Positions 13,041 through 23,770 of a DNA stretch of 64,000 nucleotides are shown piece after piece. The notes below the pieces were generated by a model. The model did no database searches, was not told the DNA's origin, and worked only from the letters and a program-made list of their open reading frames with translations. The position numbers were made by a program, and so were the translations under genes. How positions within the stretch are numbered: the first letter of the stretch is position 1; each line of letters opens with the position of its first letter. Location: contig CM060175.1 of the NCBI GenBank assembly GCA_030549775.1, positions 82,494,745-82,558,744 on the forward strand, read 5' to 3'. The DNA is from Tamarix chinensis. Lineage: Eukaryota > Streptophyta > Magnoliopsida > Caryophyllales > Tamaricaceae.

Positions 13041-13375
13041 TATTTTAGGACCAGTAAACCACGAAATATGCACCCACCAGATCTAACTAAAAATAAGAAA
13101 TTTTCGAAATCTGTACGCATACACCCACAACATCGAACAGATATCATTCTTGGTATATAGTATAACCGACAGAAAAATCAAAAGTGGCACACTTTTGATT
13201 CGGCTTTTCTATAATACACATAAATCACATATCTAATCTTCGCAAAGATTTTTTTTTCGAAACATCATATAACTGGAACTGAAATTAAAGTACGAAATTA
13301 GAAGGGAAAGCATAGGAAATACAGATCTGGAGTGTAAGTTTCGAAAATTTCTTTCTTCATGAAAGATACAGAGAA

Positions 13376-13490
13376 TCGGACAGAGTGAGGATGGGAGAGA
13401 TGAGAGAGTTGAGAGTAGAGAGGAGAGAGGAGAGAGCTGCGCGCAGATGGGTTGGAGAATTCTCCAGAACCCTACCTGCTTATATTTAGA
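13376..13490 (-). promoter_or_regulatory. Possible minus-strand promoter and leader
   Basis: On the minus strand from about 13490 the order is CTAAATATAAGCAGG (TATA-like), then a leader of CT repeats (CTCTCTCCTCTCTCC). This resembles a plant core promoter plus pyrimidine-rich 5'UTR. No open reading frame downstream on the minus strand could be tied to it, so this is only a candidate. Confidence 0.25.
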
Positions 13491-14693
13491 TGATAGAACG
13501 TTACAAAATGAACTGTGTAGATTACAGTGCCATTCATCGGACGGTTAGGGGAGGGTTATGACAGTAGGGTTTTATTTATTCTGTGGCACGGTAGGCAATG
13601 GAATGAAAAAATAATCGGTAGGCACGGGGAGGGTGGGTATTAATAATTAAAACGGACGGTTAGGATTAACACGAAAAATTATAATTGTTTTGATGAGAGC
13701 TATTGTAAAATAATAATATTAATTAATACATAGATAATTGTGAATAAAACAATATTGTAAAATTATATTGAGAGCTATTTTTTAACAATAAATTTTTGGA
13801 AAAAAAAAATTTTGGAAAAAAAAATTATATAATGATTTAAACAAAAATAAAATGCCTACTTAAAACTGGAAAATTTTGTTTTGATGAGAGTATAACTAAT
13901 TAAATAATAGTATGCTAATCTTTTGGAGAAGATTAAATTGCTATTATTGTTTAATTTTAAATTAAGAACATATTGTTCATGATCAATTACTATGAGAATT
14001 CAAAAAAAAAATGTTTTTAATGAAACACTAAAAAATTCCTATTCAATATTAGGAGATATGATATTAATTAATACATAAATAATTGACAACATTAATAATA
14101 TTGTTCTTAGGGAAAGCCTAAAAATCCTAAGAATTATTAGGAGATATCATAATGATTTAATACATACATAATTGACCAAAAAATAATATTCTATAAATTT
14201 AAACAAACATATATATTGACATTACATTTTTGAAATAAAAATTATATAATGATTTAAACAAATATAAAATGCCTACTTAAAAATGGGAAATTTTGTTTTG
14301 ATGAGAGTATAACTAATTAAATCATAGTATGTTAATCTTTTTGGAGAAGTTAAATTGTTATTATTGTTTAAATTATAAATTAAGAACATAGTGTTCATGA
14401 TCAATTACTATGAGAATTCAAAAAAACATTGTTTTTAATGAAACACTAAAAAAATTCCTATTCAATATTAGGAGATATTATAATTAAGTAATACATAAAT
14501 AATTGACAACATTAATAATATTGTTCTTAGCGAAAGCCTAAAAATCTTAATAATTATAAGGAGATATCATAATGATTTAATACATACATAATTGACAAAA
14601 AAATAATATTCTATAAATTTAAACAAACATATATATTGACATTACATTTTTGAAATGAAAAAAATATATAATGATATAAAGAAATAAGAACAG

Positions 14694-14940
14694 GTGGTAT
14701 TAATAGCCACATGCAAAATCCTAACACCATGTAATATTATCAACCCATGCAAAACCCTAGATCATGCAATATTAATATTCCCATGCAAAATCCTAACGCC
14801 ATGTAATATTAATACCCCATGCAAAACCATAATACCATGCAATATTAATACCCCCATGCAAAACCCTAACATCATGTAATTCCATGCAAAACCTAACACC
14901 ATACCATTTAATGCAAAATCCTAACACCATATTGTTACAC
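14694..14940 (+). repeat. CCATGCAAAACCCTAA minisatellite, copy 1
   Basis: About eight degenerate copies of a roughly 28-32 bp motif containing CATGCAAAACCCTAACACCATG. Part of the larger 1.08-kb repeat unit. Confidence 0.65.
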
Positions 14941-15770
14941 TCCCCATCATTATTTCATGTAAAAAAATTATATAATGATTTTAAGAAATATAAACTTCCT
15001 ACTTAAAATTGGAAAATTTTCTCTTTATGAAACTATAACTATTTGAATATAGTTGCGTAATATTATTATGAAATATTTAATTGGTTAAAAAGTATATTAA
15101 TCCAATTTAACAATACTAAATTATTATTATTGTTTACATTATTATGAATTAACAACATATTGACAATAATATAATATTCTTTAAAATTTATTAAATATAT
15201 ATATTAACATTAATTTTTGAAATAATATTAATTAATACATAGATAATTGTGAATAAAATGATATTGTAAAATTATATTGAGAGCTATTTTTTAACAATAA
15301 ATTTTTGAAATAAAAAAATTATATAATGATTTAAACAAATATAAAATGCCTACTTAAAAATGGAAAATTTTGTTTTGATGAGAGTATAACTAATTAAATA
15401 ATAGTATGTTAATCTTTTTGGAGAAGATTAAATTGCTATTATTGTTTAAATTATAAATTAAGAACATATTGTTCATGATCAATTACTATGAGAATTCAAA
15501 AAAAAAATGTTTTTAATGAAACACTAAAAAATTCCTATTCAATATTAGGAGATATGATAATTAATTAATACATAAATAATTGACAACATTAATAATATTG
15601 TTCTTAGGGAAAGCCTTAAAATCCTAAGAATTATTAGGAGATATCATAATGATTTAATACATACATAATTGACAAAAAAATAATATTCTATAAATTTAAA
15701 TAAACATATATATTGACATTACATTTTTGAAATAAAAAAATTATATAATGATTTAAACAAATAAGAACAG

Positions 15771-16030
15771 GTGGTATTAATACCCACATGCAAAATCCTA
15801 ACACCATGTAATATTATCAACCCATGCAAAACCCTAGATCATGCAATATTAATATCCCCATGCAAAACCCTAACGCCATGTAATATTAATACCCCATGCA
15901 AAACCATAATACTATGCAAAATCATAATACCATGCAATATTAACACCCCCATGCAAAACCCTAACATCATGCAATTCCATGCAAAACCTAAAACCATACC
16001 ATTTCATGCAAAATCCTAACACCATATTGT
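15771..16030 (+). repeat. CCATGCAAAACCCTAA minisatellite, copy 2
   Basis: Second occurrence of the same minisatellite in the next 1.08-kb unit, with one or two extra motif copies (an additional ATACTATGCAAAATCATA segment near 15908-15928). Confidence 0.65.
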
Positions 16031-16365
16031 TACACTCCCATCATTATTTCATGCAAAAAAATTTATTAATGATTTTAAGAAATATAAACTTCCTACTTAA
16101 AATTGGAAATTTTTCTCTTTATGAAACTATAACTATTTGAATATAGTTGCGTAATATTATTATGAAATATTTAATTGGTTAAAAAGTATATTAATCCAAT
16201 TTAACAATAGTAAATTAGTATTATCGTTTACATTATGAATTAACAACATATTGACAATAATATAATATTCTTTAAATTTTATTAAATATATATATTAACA
16301 TTAATTTTTTGAATTGATAAATGATTGGTACAATTGTTATTTTTTTGTATGCAGGTAATTTAAAT

Positions 16366-19057
16366 ATGATTGGTACAAAATCGATCCCAGACAAAAATAC
16401 ACATACAAAATGTGCGTTCAATCCTTTTGAATCTCAGGGATTGTTATCTCCTCTTAGTGACATCACAAATGGTAATAAGTTGTTTACATTTATATGTGGA
16501 AGTTTAAAAATCATGTCTATAGTATTCAATTATATTAACTATTTATTATTCCTTTCTTACAGCGGGCACTCCTATAAACTCTATTTATAAACTAAACTAT
16601 GATGATGATCAAATGAAATGGTTGTCAAGTACTGGGCCTTCAAATACTACAACCAATATATATTCAACATGCCATGCATCAAATGAAAGTGGTACTGTGA
16701 ATTTATCAGAATCATCAAAAATGACAAACTTTTCTATCTGTTCTAAGAAGAATTATGGTGCCTCTATCGTAGGGCAACAATTGGAATTCGATGAAGGTTA
16801 GCATTCTCATTTTCCAATATGTGTAAACATTTATTATTAATATTATTTTATAAGTTTATAATTATTTTCCTTACGTTGTAATTGTTATGTATATATCTAT
16901 TGTAATTGTAATTTACGTGTCAACAGATATTGAAATAGAAGAGAATAGTGGAACCGTATTATCTGGTATGCACTGATTAATATATTTTATACATGCATAT
17001 GGAATATTACATTTCTCGAAAAGTCTCATATAAATTTAATTTTAATATAATAAACATAATAGGAGAACTTTGTAATATTTTTAAATGTCTAATACTTTAC
17101 GTCTTCACAGATGTTGAAATAGAACAAAACAGTGGAACACCTTCCGGTATACAACCAAAAATGTATTTGTACATATTTTTTTTTATAATAAATCTTTCCA
17201 AATGTCTTATATTAATTTTATGATATGTGTATATTATTTTGATATTGGAGATGCAATATATGATATTCAATTCAGAGATCCTCCAATTGAAAGGTTAGGT
17301 TTTCATCTTCCAAATCAACAAAGTGTTATTTTTTCAGATTATGATCAGATCGATGATGTTGTTGATCGATTATCTGTTAAGCAAAGTATGTTCTTAGCTT
17401 GGATGAAGGCAAATAAAGAATATCCTGAGGCAAAGGAATTAACTTATTCTCAATTCCCTACAAAATTCATTTGGGATAAGTATAATAGAGAATGGCGACC
17501 AAGGCAAAAAAGATTCTCTATTGGACGGATTTTCTATGTCCCTCCTGGCAGTGGAGAACTCTATTATTTAAGATGTCTTCTTAATGTTGTGCGTGGACCT
17601 ATAAGTTATGAAGACATAAGATACATTAATGGTGAGCAACATTCATCATACCGTGATGCCTGCTATGCCCTAGGTTTGTTAGATGACGACAAGGAATACA
17701 TTGATGGTATTATTGAGGCAAGTCATTGGGCTTCTGCATCTTCTTTGAGAAAATTATTTGCAACATTATTGACATCTGAATCACTCATTCGACCTGAAGT
17801 TGTTTGGAATCATTGTTGGATTTATATAACTGATGATATTTTATACAAACAACGCTTATTATTACAACACGAAGGTAACTTACCTTAGTTCTCTTAATTA
17901 TTTTTTTTCAAATTGTTAAACTATTTATATATTCTTTCTAAACTTATTGAATTTTTTTTTCAGAACTTCATTTGGAAGATGATGAGATAAAAAATTATGG
18001 CTAGGTAGAGGTAGAAAAGTTGTTACGAAACTGTGGAAGAAGCTTAAGAGAGTTTGAGCCAATACCATTCCCACCATCCGAGTTTTTTTCTACCGTTGGT
18101 AATTCATTGATACGTGAGGAAATGTGTTATGATCGATCAAATTTGTGTCAAGAGCTCAATAAAAATCTATATGTTATGAATTCAGAGCAAAGACATGTAT
18201 ATGATGAGATAATGGAGGCAAGAAGGTCAAATAAAGGTGGATTGTTTTTTGTGTATGGGTATGGAGGTACAGGAAAAACGTTTATATGGAGGACCTTATC
18301 AGCCGCTATTAGATGCAAATGAGATATCGTGTTAAACGTGGCATCAAGTGGAATATCTTCTCTTTTATTACCAGGAGGAAGAACAGCTCATTCTCGATTC
18401 AAGATTCCTATAAATCCAACCGAAGATTCAACATGTAACATCAAACAAGGTAGTCCACTTGCTGATTTGATTATAAGATGTAAACTCATAATATGTGATG
18501 AAGCTCCAATGATGCACATATATTGCTTTGAAGCTTTGGATAAAACTATGAGAGATATTTTACGCATCAATGATCAATTTAGTATTGATAAGCCATTTGG
18601 AGGTAAGACAGTTGTTCTTGGAGGTGATTTTAGACAAATATTACCTGCCATTCCTAAGGATACTCGACAAGATATTGTTCATGCAACTATCAACTCCTCA
18701 TACTTATGGCGATATTGCAAGGTGTTACGATTGACAAAGAATATGAGGTTACGAAATCTTACCTCAGTCGATGAATGTGCCAAGTTGAAGCAATTTTCTG
18801 ACTGGATTGCAAGCATTGGAGATGGAACAATTGGAGGTCCTAATGATGGTCATGCAACAATCGAATTTCAAAGTGATCTATTAATAAAATATTCAAATGA
18901 TCCAATTGCAGCTATTGTGAAAAGCACTTATCCAGAGTTCACAAGCAATATCACTGATGATACTTATTTTGAGGGAAGATCTATCCTAGCACCAACTCTT
19001 GATATTGTAGAGTCCGTCAATGAATACATGTTGTCCATTAATGATGAGTTCATATTT
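16366..19057 (+). pseudogene. Helitron PIF1-type helicase, broken and Rep-less
   Basis: Remnant of the plant Helitron RepHel protein, which normally nicks and unwinds DNA for rolling-circle transposition. Traceable exons: 16366-16471 (ends in SPLSDITNG, an N-terminal hallmark), 16563-16796, mini-exons 16927-16965 and 17111-17146, about 17251-17874, and 17964-19057. The large exon opens with 'IQFRDPPIERLGFHLPNQQ', which in family members lies after the Rep HUH domain, so the nuclease part is gone. Helicase motifs: Walker A GYGGTGKT (about 18257-18280), Walker B LIICDEA (about 18485-18505; most relatives have W where C stands) and GGDFRQILP (about 18620-18647). In-frame stops: TAG 18002-18004 and TGA 18320-18322. 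The reading frame ends abruptly at an LTR-like insertion near 19058, removing the C-terminal helicase motifs. Confidence 0.85.
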
Positions 19058-20240
19058 TGACACATTTTATGCCCTTATAATCTTAGTTTTTGGTAGTTTA
19101 TTTAGCTAATATAGGGGAATAAGTATTGTTTTATGCTTAAGTGATAAAAATTGTATAAATTTTATTATTTGAGCTAAAATGATATAAATTAAGTAAATTT
19201 AGAATAAAATATTATTTATTAATATTTATTGAATTTTATTTTGCAGGTTTTGTTTTTAAATAAAAGAAAATTAAAAAAAAAGAATTCGACGTTTGGACCA
19301 ACGGCCAAAGGCCGCGATAGCCAAACAAACGGATCGACAGACCTGGAAAAGAAACGAAGCCTCAGCGCCGAACGACGCAGCAGGACTGACGTGGCGTGGG
19401 GCACCGCACAGAAAAGTCAAAGAAAAACGGAACCATCAGTCGCAAAAAATTTATAAAAGGCGTGCGGCAGTCAGTAGGAGGGAGAGAGCTACATAGCGAG
19501 AGGCTAGAGCCTTCACGGCTCGGGCTAACCGCGAAGGACAGAAATCGAGGCACAGGTCGAAGCCTCAGCGCAGGACGTCACGCGAAAGAGGCTCGGACGC
19601 AGAAAAGGAGGGCCGCCGCACGGAATTCGAGGCAGGGCTTGACGCACGGAACCAGGCAGAGCAACCACGTGAGCCGAGAAAAGGAAAAAGGAAAAGAATT
19701 TTGCCCAGAAATAAAGGCCGAGAAGGAAGAAAAATTAGAGGAAGAATTTAATACCGGTAGAATTTATTTCAGATAAAATTAATTTTTATCTGAATAAATT
19801 CTTGAACTTTTATCCAAAATTAATTCCGGTTATTTCTTTCTCTTATTTTTAATTTATATTTTAGATATATATTTATGTGTAATTAATTCTTTAATTATGA
19901 GTGACTGATTATTTATTGTTAGGGAATAATTTGAAACCCTAGATTAGGATTTGAATTATAATTTTATTTTCTTTGTTTCGTGAGATTGTTTCTTGACTCT
20001 ATATTAATTGCTATCGTTTATATGTATAATTCTGTCAAGTATAGTTTATTTGGTGCATGCCTTGTTCTGGTACCTCATAAGTGACAGTATGTAGGATTAA
20101 TTGCCTGCTTGGTGGCCATCTAAATATACTAGAATTTATATGTATAAATTGCAGCTAGATTAGATAACAATTCACCTAATCGTTTTGTGATTTAACTAAA
20201 GTGGTAAAACGTTTCGATACGTGTAATTCAACCACAAATG
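19058..20240 (+). mobile_element. LTR-like insertion truncating the helicase
   Basis: Begins TGACACATTTTATG exactly where helicase homology stops. It contains a GC-rich stretch (about 19285-19680) that contrasts with its AT-rich surroundings, a TATAAAAGGC core motif at 19452, and then 'GAATAATTTGAAACCCTAG', a phrase typical of plant Ty3/gypsy LTR downstream regions. The right end is not firmly placed, and I found no target duplication beyond a weak TATTT at 19053-19057 and 20244-20248. Overlapping open frames at 19229-19776 are in the presumed leader and are not called genes. It may be a solo or truncated LTR. Confidence 0.5.
19452..19458 (+). promoter_or_regulatory. TATA box in the LTR-like block
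   Basis: TATAAAAGG followed by a GC-rich, ATG-poor leader. It points rightward, towards FAD2 about 1.1 kb away. Confidence 0.45.
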
Positions 20241-20579
20241 TTGTATTTAAAGAAGTGTTTGAAAATATATAATTATGAAATTTTTTTGATTAGTTATTTT
20301 TCATTTTGTATATTTTTTTTTCAGTTTATTTACCATGAATATCTGTTTAAAAATTAATTATATAATAATTATTTATCTTAAATATTTCTTTACCAAATAT
20401 TATTTAAAAATTAGACCGCTCGTACTCTTGAATCCTCCGTGGATGCAAATCTAGTTAATCATAAAAGATCGATCTCCCAACAAAATAAAGTGTGTATCCG
20501 TACAAGGAGGATTTGGGTTTTGAGGGGACCCACCGCCGATGTAGAGAAGATAGGGAAAGCGGCAGTAGTCGTGTCGTGC
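20241..20579 (+). other. FAD2 upstream region
   Basis: About 170 bp of very AT-rich DNA (20260-20410), then a GC-richer stretch from about 20415 that leads into the proposed FAD2 core promoter. It is bounded on the left by the LTR-like block, so the gene's native proximal promoter is short or partly supplied by that insertion. Confidence 0.35.
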
Positions 20580-20586
20580 TTAAATA
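20580..20586 (+). promoter_or_regulatory. Candidate FAD2 TATA element
   Basis: TTAAATA in GCTTAAATACC, about 30 bp upstream of the proposed first exon. The placement rests on the plant FAD2 layout (non-coding exon 1 and long leader intron) and on the local GC-rich leader. No transcript evidence is available here. Confidence 0.35.
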
Positions 20587-20611
20587 CCAGCCATTCGCTC
20601 TGCGGGTCGTC

Positions 20612-20732
20612 GACTCGTGGCGGACGAACCTTTCGGTCGAGAGACTTGTTGGGAGGAATAGGAAACTGCCCTGCCCGCCTTCCAAATTTCGGACGATTCA
20701 GGCTGTTCTCTCTCCGGGAACCGATCTCTCAG
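20612..20732 (+). other. FAD2: Probable non-coding exon 1 of FAD2
   Basis: A GC-rich, ATG-free leader ending in a pyrimidine-rich segment with a donor site, GATCTCTCAG|GTTCTTCG. Plant FAD2 genes usually carry one long intron in the 5'UTR whose acceptor lies a few bases before the ATG. That acceptor is visible here (TGCATGCAG|CC at 25211/25212), and this is the best matching donor upstream. The 5' edge is a guess from the TATA position. The duplicate FAD2 copy has no counterpart of this exon. Confidence 0.45.
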
Positions 20733-20882
20733 GTTCTTCGCACTCATTCATTTCTGTTCGTAGCGATTTCTTAATTAGTCCGACTGCAATTTTATTTCCT
20801 GTTCGGTTGATGCATGGACGTCCGCCGTCATCGGTTTTTATTGTTCTGTTAATTCCGCGATTCTTTTCAGTTATTATTAAAA

Positions 20883-20906
20883 ATATATATATATATATAT
20901 ATATAT
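20883..20906. repeat. (TA)n microsatellite
   Basis: Uninterrupted AT dinucleotide run near the 5' end of the FAD2 leader intron. Confidence 0.9.
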
Positions 20907-21390
20907 TCCATATCAGAAAATTTCTGATAGCAGTGTTTGGTGAGATATCTGTTCGGAGTGCGAATGACTGTGAGATGTAAGCGCGATTGCAGTGGGGTTG
21001 GTTTGAGTGAGCCTGGATTCTTATCCGATAGTCCGGCCCACTTAGGGATATCGCTACAATTTGTTCGAGGAAGGCTGGGGTCAGCTGCAGCAGCCGCTGC
21101 TGCTGCTCTTCCTTTCGCGGCATCCTTTTTCCCACTTTTTAATTCTATGTATCCATATGGTTAGTACTAATTAATTATCGATTCTAAAAGAAGTCTGTCA
21201 GATCTAACGTATAAAAATGATTACCGTCTTTAATTGATCTCATACGATTATTTTATTTATAAATTTCATAACTATGGTTTATTTATTTATTGATTATAAT
21301 TTAAGATGGAATGTTTGTCAACTAGTAGAGTATCAACACGACGGCCTGGATATTCGATAATACGTGGGAGTCTCTGCTTTTGTTTACTTT

Positions 21391-21419
21391 TCTCCTCCTC
21401 CTCCTCCTCCTCCTCCTCC
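21391..21419. repeat. (CTC)n microsatellite
   Basis: About nine CTC/TCC triplets in the FAD2 leader intron. Confidence 0.9.
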
Positions 21420-22039
21420 CTCCGATAAACTTATTTAATTTTGTTTGTCCGTTTGCTTCTAATTGAACGTACCAAATTTAGGTGTACTTTTCAAGGTTGT
21501 CTACTTCTTCGTTTAGTTACGTATGCACTTCATATATTCACAAAAAATCCTTTTCGCTGCTGTTACGAAACTCGGAATATCTTTGTCGGTCAATATATAT
21601 ATATATATATACTATCTTTATTTAACTTAATTTATCTTTAATTATATAAGATATAACTATATGTTTTATCGTTATTGTAGTTTTGTTTCGATTATTATTA
21701 TGATATTTTATCGTGAAATCAAATTTTATCATGGTTATAATTATATTTTATCAATAATATATTATTGTTTCACTACTATTATACTTACATACCAACTTTG
21801 GATTTGCTCTTAATTTTTATTGATGTTAGTTGTGATTTTTGTTACAAGTTAAATTCTCGTATTTTACTATATAGTATTTCACTGTTATAATATTATACTC
21901 GTCTTTCACAAACTTTATTATTTCTATATTTACACAAACTTTTTACTATTATTATTATTATTATCACTGTTATTGACTGATATTTCATTTATTATTTTAC
22001 TATTATTTTATTTTTATTTTTGAACCCTCAGCCTAGCGT

Positions 22040-23520
22040 TTGAAATGCAAAATGTTGGGGAGAATTAGTAGAGGGTATTAACTATTAAGCTAGTGAATAG
22101 GGATGATAATCAACTGCATCTGGGTGCCATCTCATTCTTTTTGGTAAGCAAAAAAGGAGAAGAAAGGAGAACTAATTAACTTACCCGACTGCATAATATG
22201 TCGTGACGTGTAATACACGTTCAGAAAGTGCGAATCACGACAATGTCCACACAGACACACAACAATTTCATAGTTGAAAAGCTAAAATCTCCCATACATT
22301 AAAGTATTATAATTGTGGTAACTTTTACGGTCCTGGCCGGATTTCCTTACGACCGTTCCTGATATTGAATCGATGAGGTTAGAACTCACAAAAGGCTGAT
22401 GAGATGGGAACATCACGCCCCCGCTCTCGCGCAACCTTTATTCCGGTCCTCTGCACTGAGAACTTTGGCTTCATCTCCATAGACCATTGAGTGGCGCTTG
22501 GGCGACCTAGGAGGAGGATTAAGGGAAAACCTTATAGCAACCAAGTCAATCAACTGCTTTAAATGAACTATTAATTTCATACTAAAAAATAGAATTGTTA
22601 TACTAATGTGTATATTTTTTTTAAAAAGTTATTTTTATATTATTTATTAAAAATAATAAAATACGTAATATACAAGTAATTTTTTTTAAAAAAAAATATA
22701 GATATTTTTTGGATACGGAATAAAAATAGTAGTTGGCAAAGACAATAATAACGTCATCTCGAACGACACGTAGAAGCCGTAGTAGTCAAAGATAACAAAG
22801 ACACGCTATAAGACGACTTAGGTGTACGCACTTGATGTGAAGGAGAGATATATTAATCTTATGCAGGGAGGGGATCCCAGTTTCCTTCGACCGACAAAAC
22901 TAAGAATAGCTATGCAAAATATGGAGTATAATTTACCTAAGAAGGAAGCATTTTTAATGGAAGTGGATATCGACTACTGAAGGCAGAAATTGCCAGACGC
23001 CGGACCATACTTTTGAATATTATGTTGATCCTTGAATCGGTATTACAATTAATTTATTCATTTAGTAATAAAATAATTAAACTAAATTAATCAGATTAAT
23101 AGTATATATTTAATTAAAAAGATAATATATATAAAAAACAAATTAAATGATATATAAATTTAACCGATTTAAATCAGTACCTTACATTATTTCAATCAAT
23201 AATAAATATTAAGTTAAAAAATATAAAATATATAAAAATTTAAATTATATGTAAATTTAGCCGATTTCTTATCATTTTTTACCTGATTTAACTGATTGGT
23301 TTTTTAATTAGTTTACTGACTTTTACTAATATTAAAATAATATTATTTTAATAAAAAACATTTATATATAAAATAAAACTGAAACATTTTTATCTCGAAA
23401 AGAGTAGTATCTGTCTGTCTGGTACCGATGGGCCTGATACGTGTCAGCCGCTACCGATTGGACGCGAGAGGTGACAGATGACAACTAAAATTTTATCATC
23501 CTTTAAAAAAAAAAAGTGAC
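22040..23520. other. Intronic AT-rich stretch, nothing coding
   Basis: No open reading frame of note. It includes a moderately GC-rich patch (22330-22530) of unknown origin and a long AT-rich run (22560-23400). Confidence 0.4.
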
Positions 23521-23529
23521 GCTTGTTAG

Positions 23530-23770
23530 CTGTGATGCACGGGACGGCAGTCAGGTGCCGTCCCTCCGTCCCGAAAACGTCATCGTTCCGAAAATTTTAC
23601 GAAAACGTTTTTTAATTAAAAATTATATTAAAATTATTTAATTAATATTTTTATTAAAAAAATATTATTTAATTAATATTTTTTTGACGTTTTCTGTCGT
23701 TTTCGTTTTCTAAATTTTTAAAAAATGTCGTTTTCGCGTTTCGTCCCGTCCCCGTCCCCGTGCAACACTG
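23530..23770. mobile_element. hAT-type MITE in the FAD2 intron
   Basis: A 241-bp non-coding element with terminal inverted repeats. The left end is CTGTGATGCACGGGACGG, and the right end read inward is CAGTGTTGCACGGGGACGGG. It is flanked by 8-bp near-identical target duplications, CTTGTTAG (23522-23529) and TTTGTTAG (23771-23778). The 8-bp duplication and CAGTGTTGC-like end fit the hAT superfamily. It lies just upstream of the left edge of the duplicated segment. Confidence 0.75.

Larger units (their letters stand above)
13715..16315 (+). repeat. Tandem array with unit of about 1.08 kb
   Basis: Three direct copies: about 13715-14215 (partial), 14215-15220, and 15222-16315. The phrase 'AGGTGGTATTAATA.CCACATGC' occurs at 14692 and again 1,077 bp later. 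The phrase 'GATGAGAGTATAACTAATTAAAT' occurs near 13882, 14300 and 15377. The array directly precedes the helicase pseudogene. No coding potential: the two related open frames at 14694-14879 and 15771-16019 are translations of the minisatellite inside the unit. Confidence 0.75.
6649..19057 (+). mobile_element. Decayed Helitron with RPA-like and PIF1 helicase genes
   Basis: The 5' end is placed at the TC in A|TCTTACTATATATAAAAGC, which fits the A/T insertion preference and the TC start of plant Helitrons. Inside lie, in the same direction, a broken RPA70-like gene (7127-9396) and a broken Helitron helicase gene (16366-19057). That pair is the typical cargo of autonomous plant Helitrons. Between them is AT-rich DNA with hairpin repeats and a 1.08-kb tandem array. 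The right side is cut by an LTR-like insertion at 19058, so no CTRR 3' end with hairpin was found. The Rep endonuclease part is missing and both genes carry stops, so it cannot move by itself. That the two genes belong to one element is inferred from their order and spacing. Confidence 0.65.

Noticed and set aside
14694..16030. CCCTAA-bearing repeats as an interstitial telomere array
   Set aside because: The CCCTAA is embedded in a longer minisatellite unit and is not itself in tandem.
17202..17250. Upstream start of the long helicase frame
   Set aside because: The first residues of that open frame are probably intron; helicase-like sequence begins near 17251.
19229..19776. Basic open frames in a GC-rich block
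   Set aside because: They span the TATA box and leader of an LTR-like block; composition is explained by GC-rich non-coding DNA.
20439..20980. Open frames of 111 and 162 residues at the FAD2 leader
   Set aside because: They run across the proposed promoter, exon 1, donor site and a TA microsatellite; no known domain.
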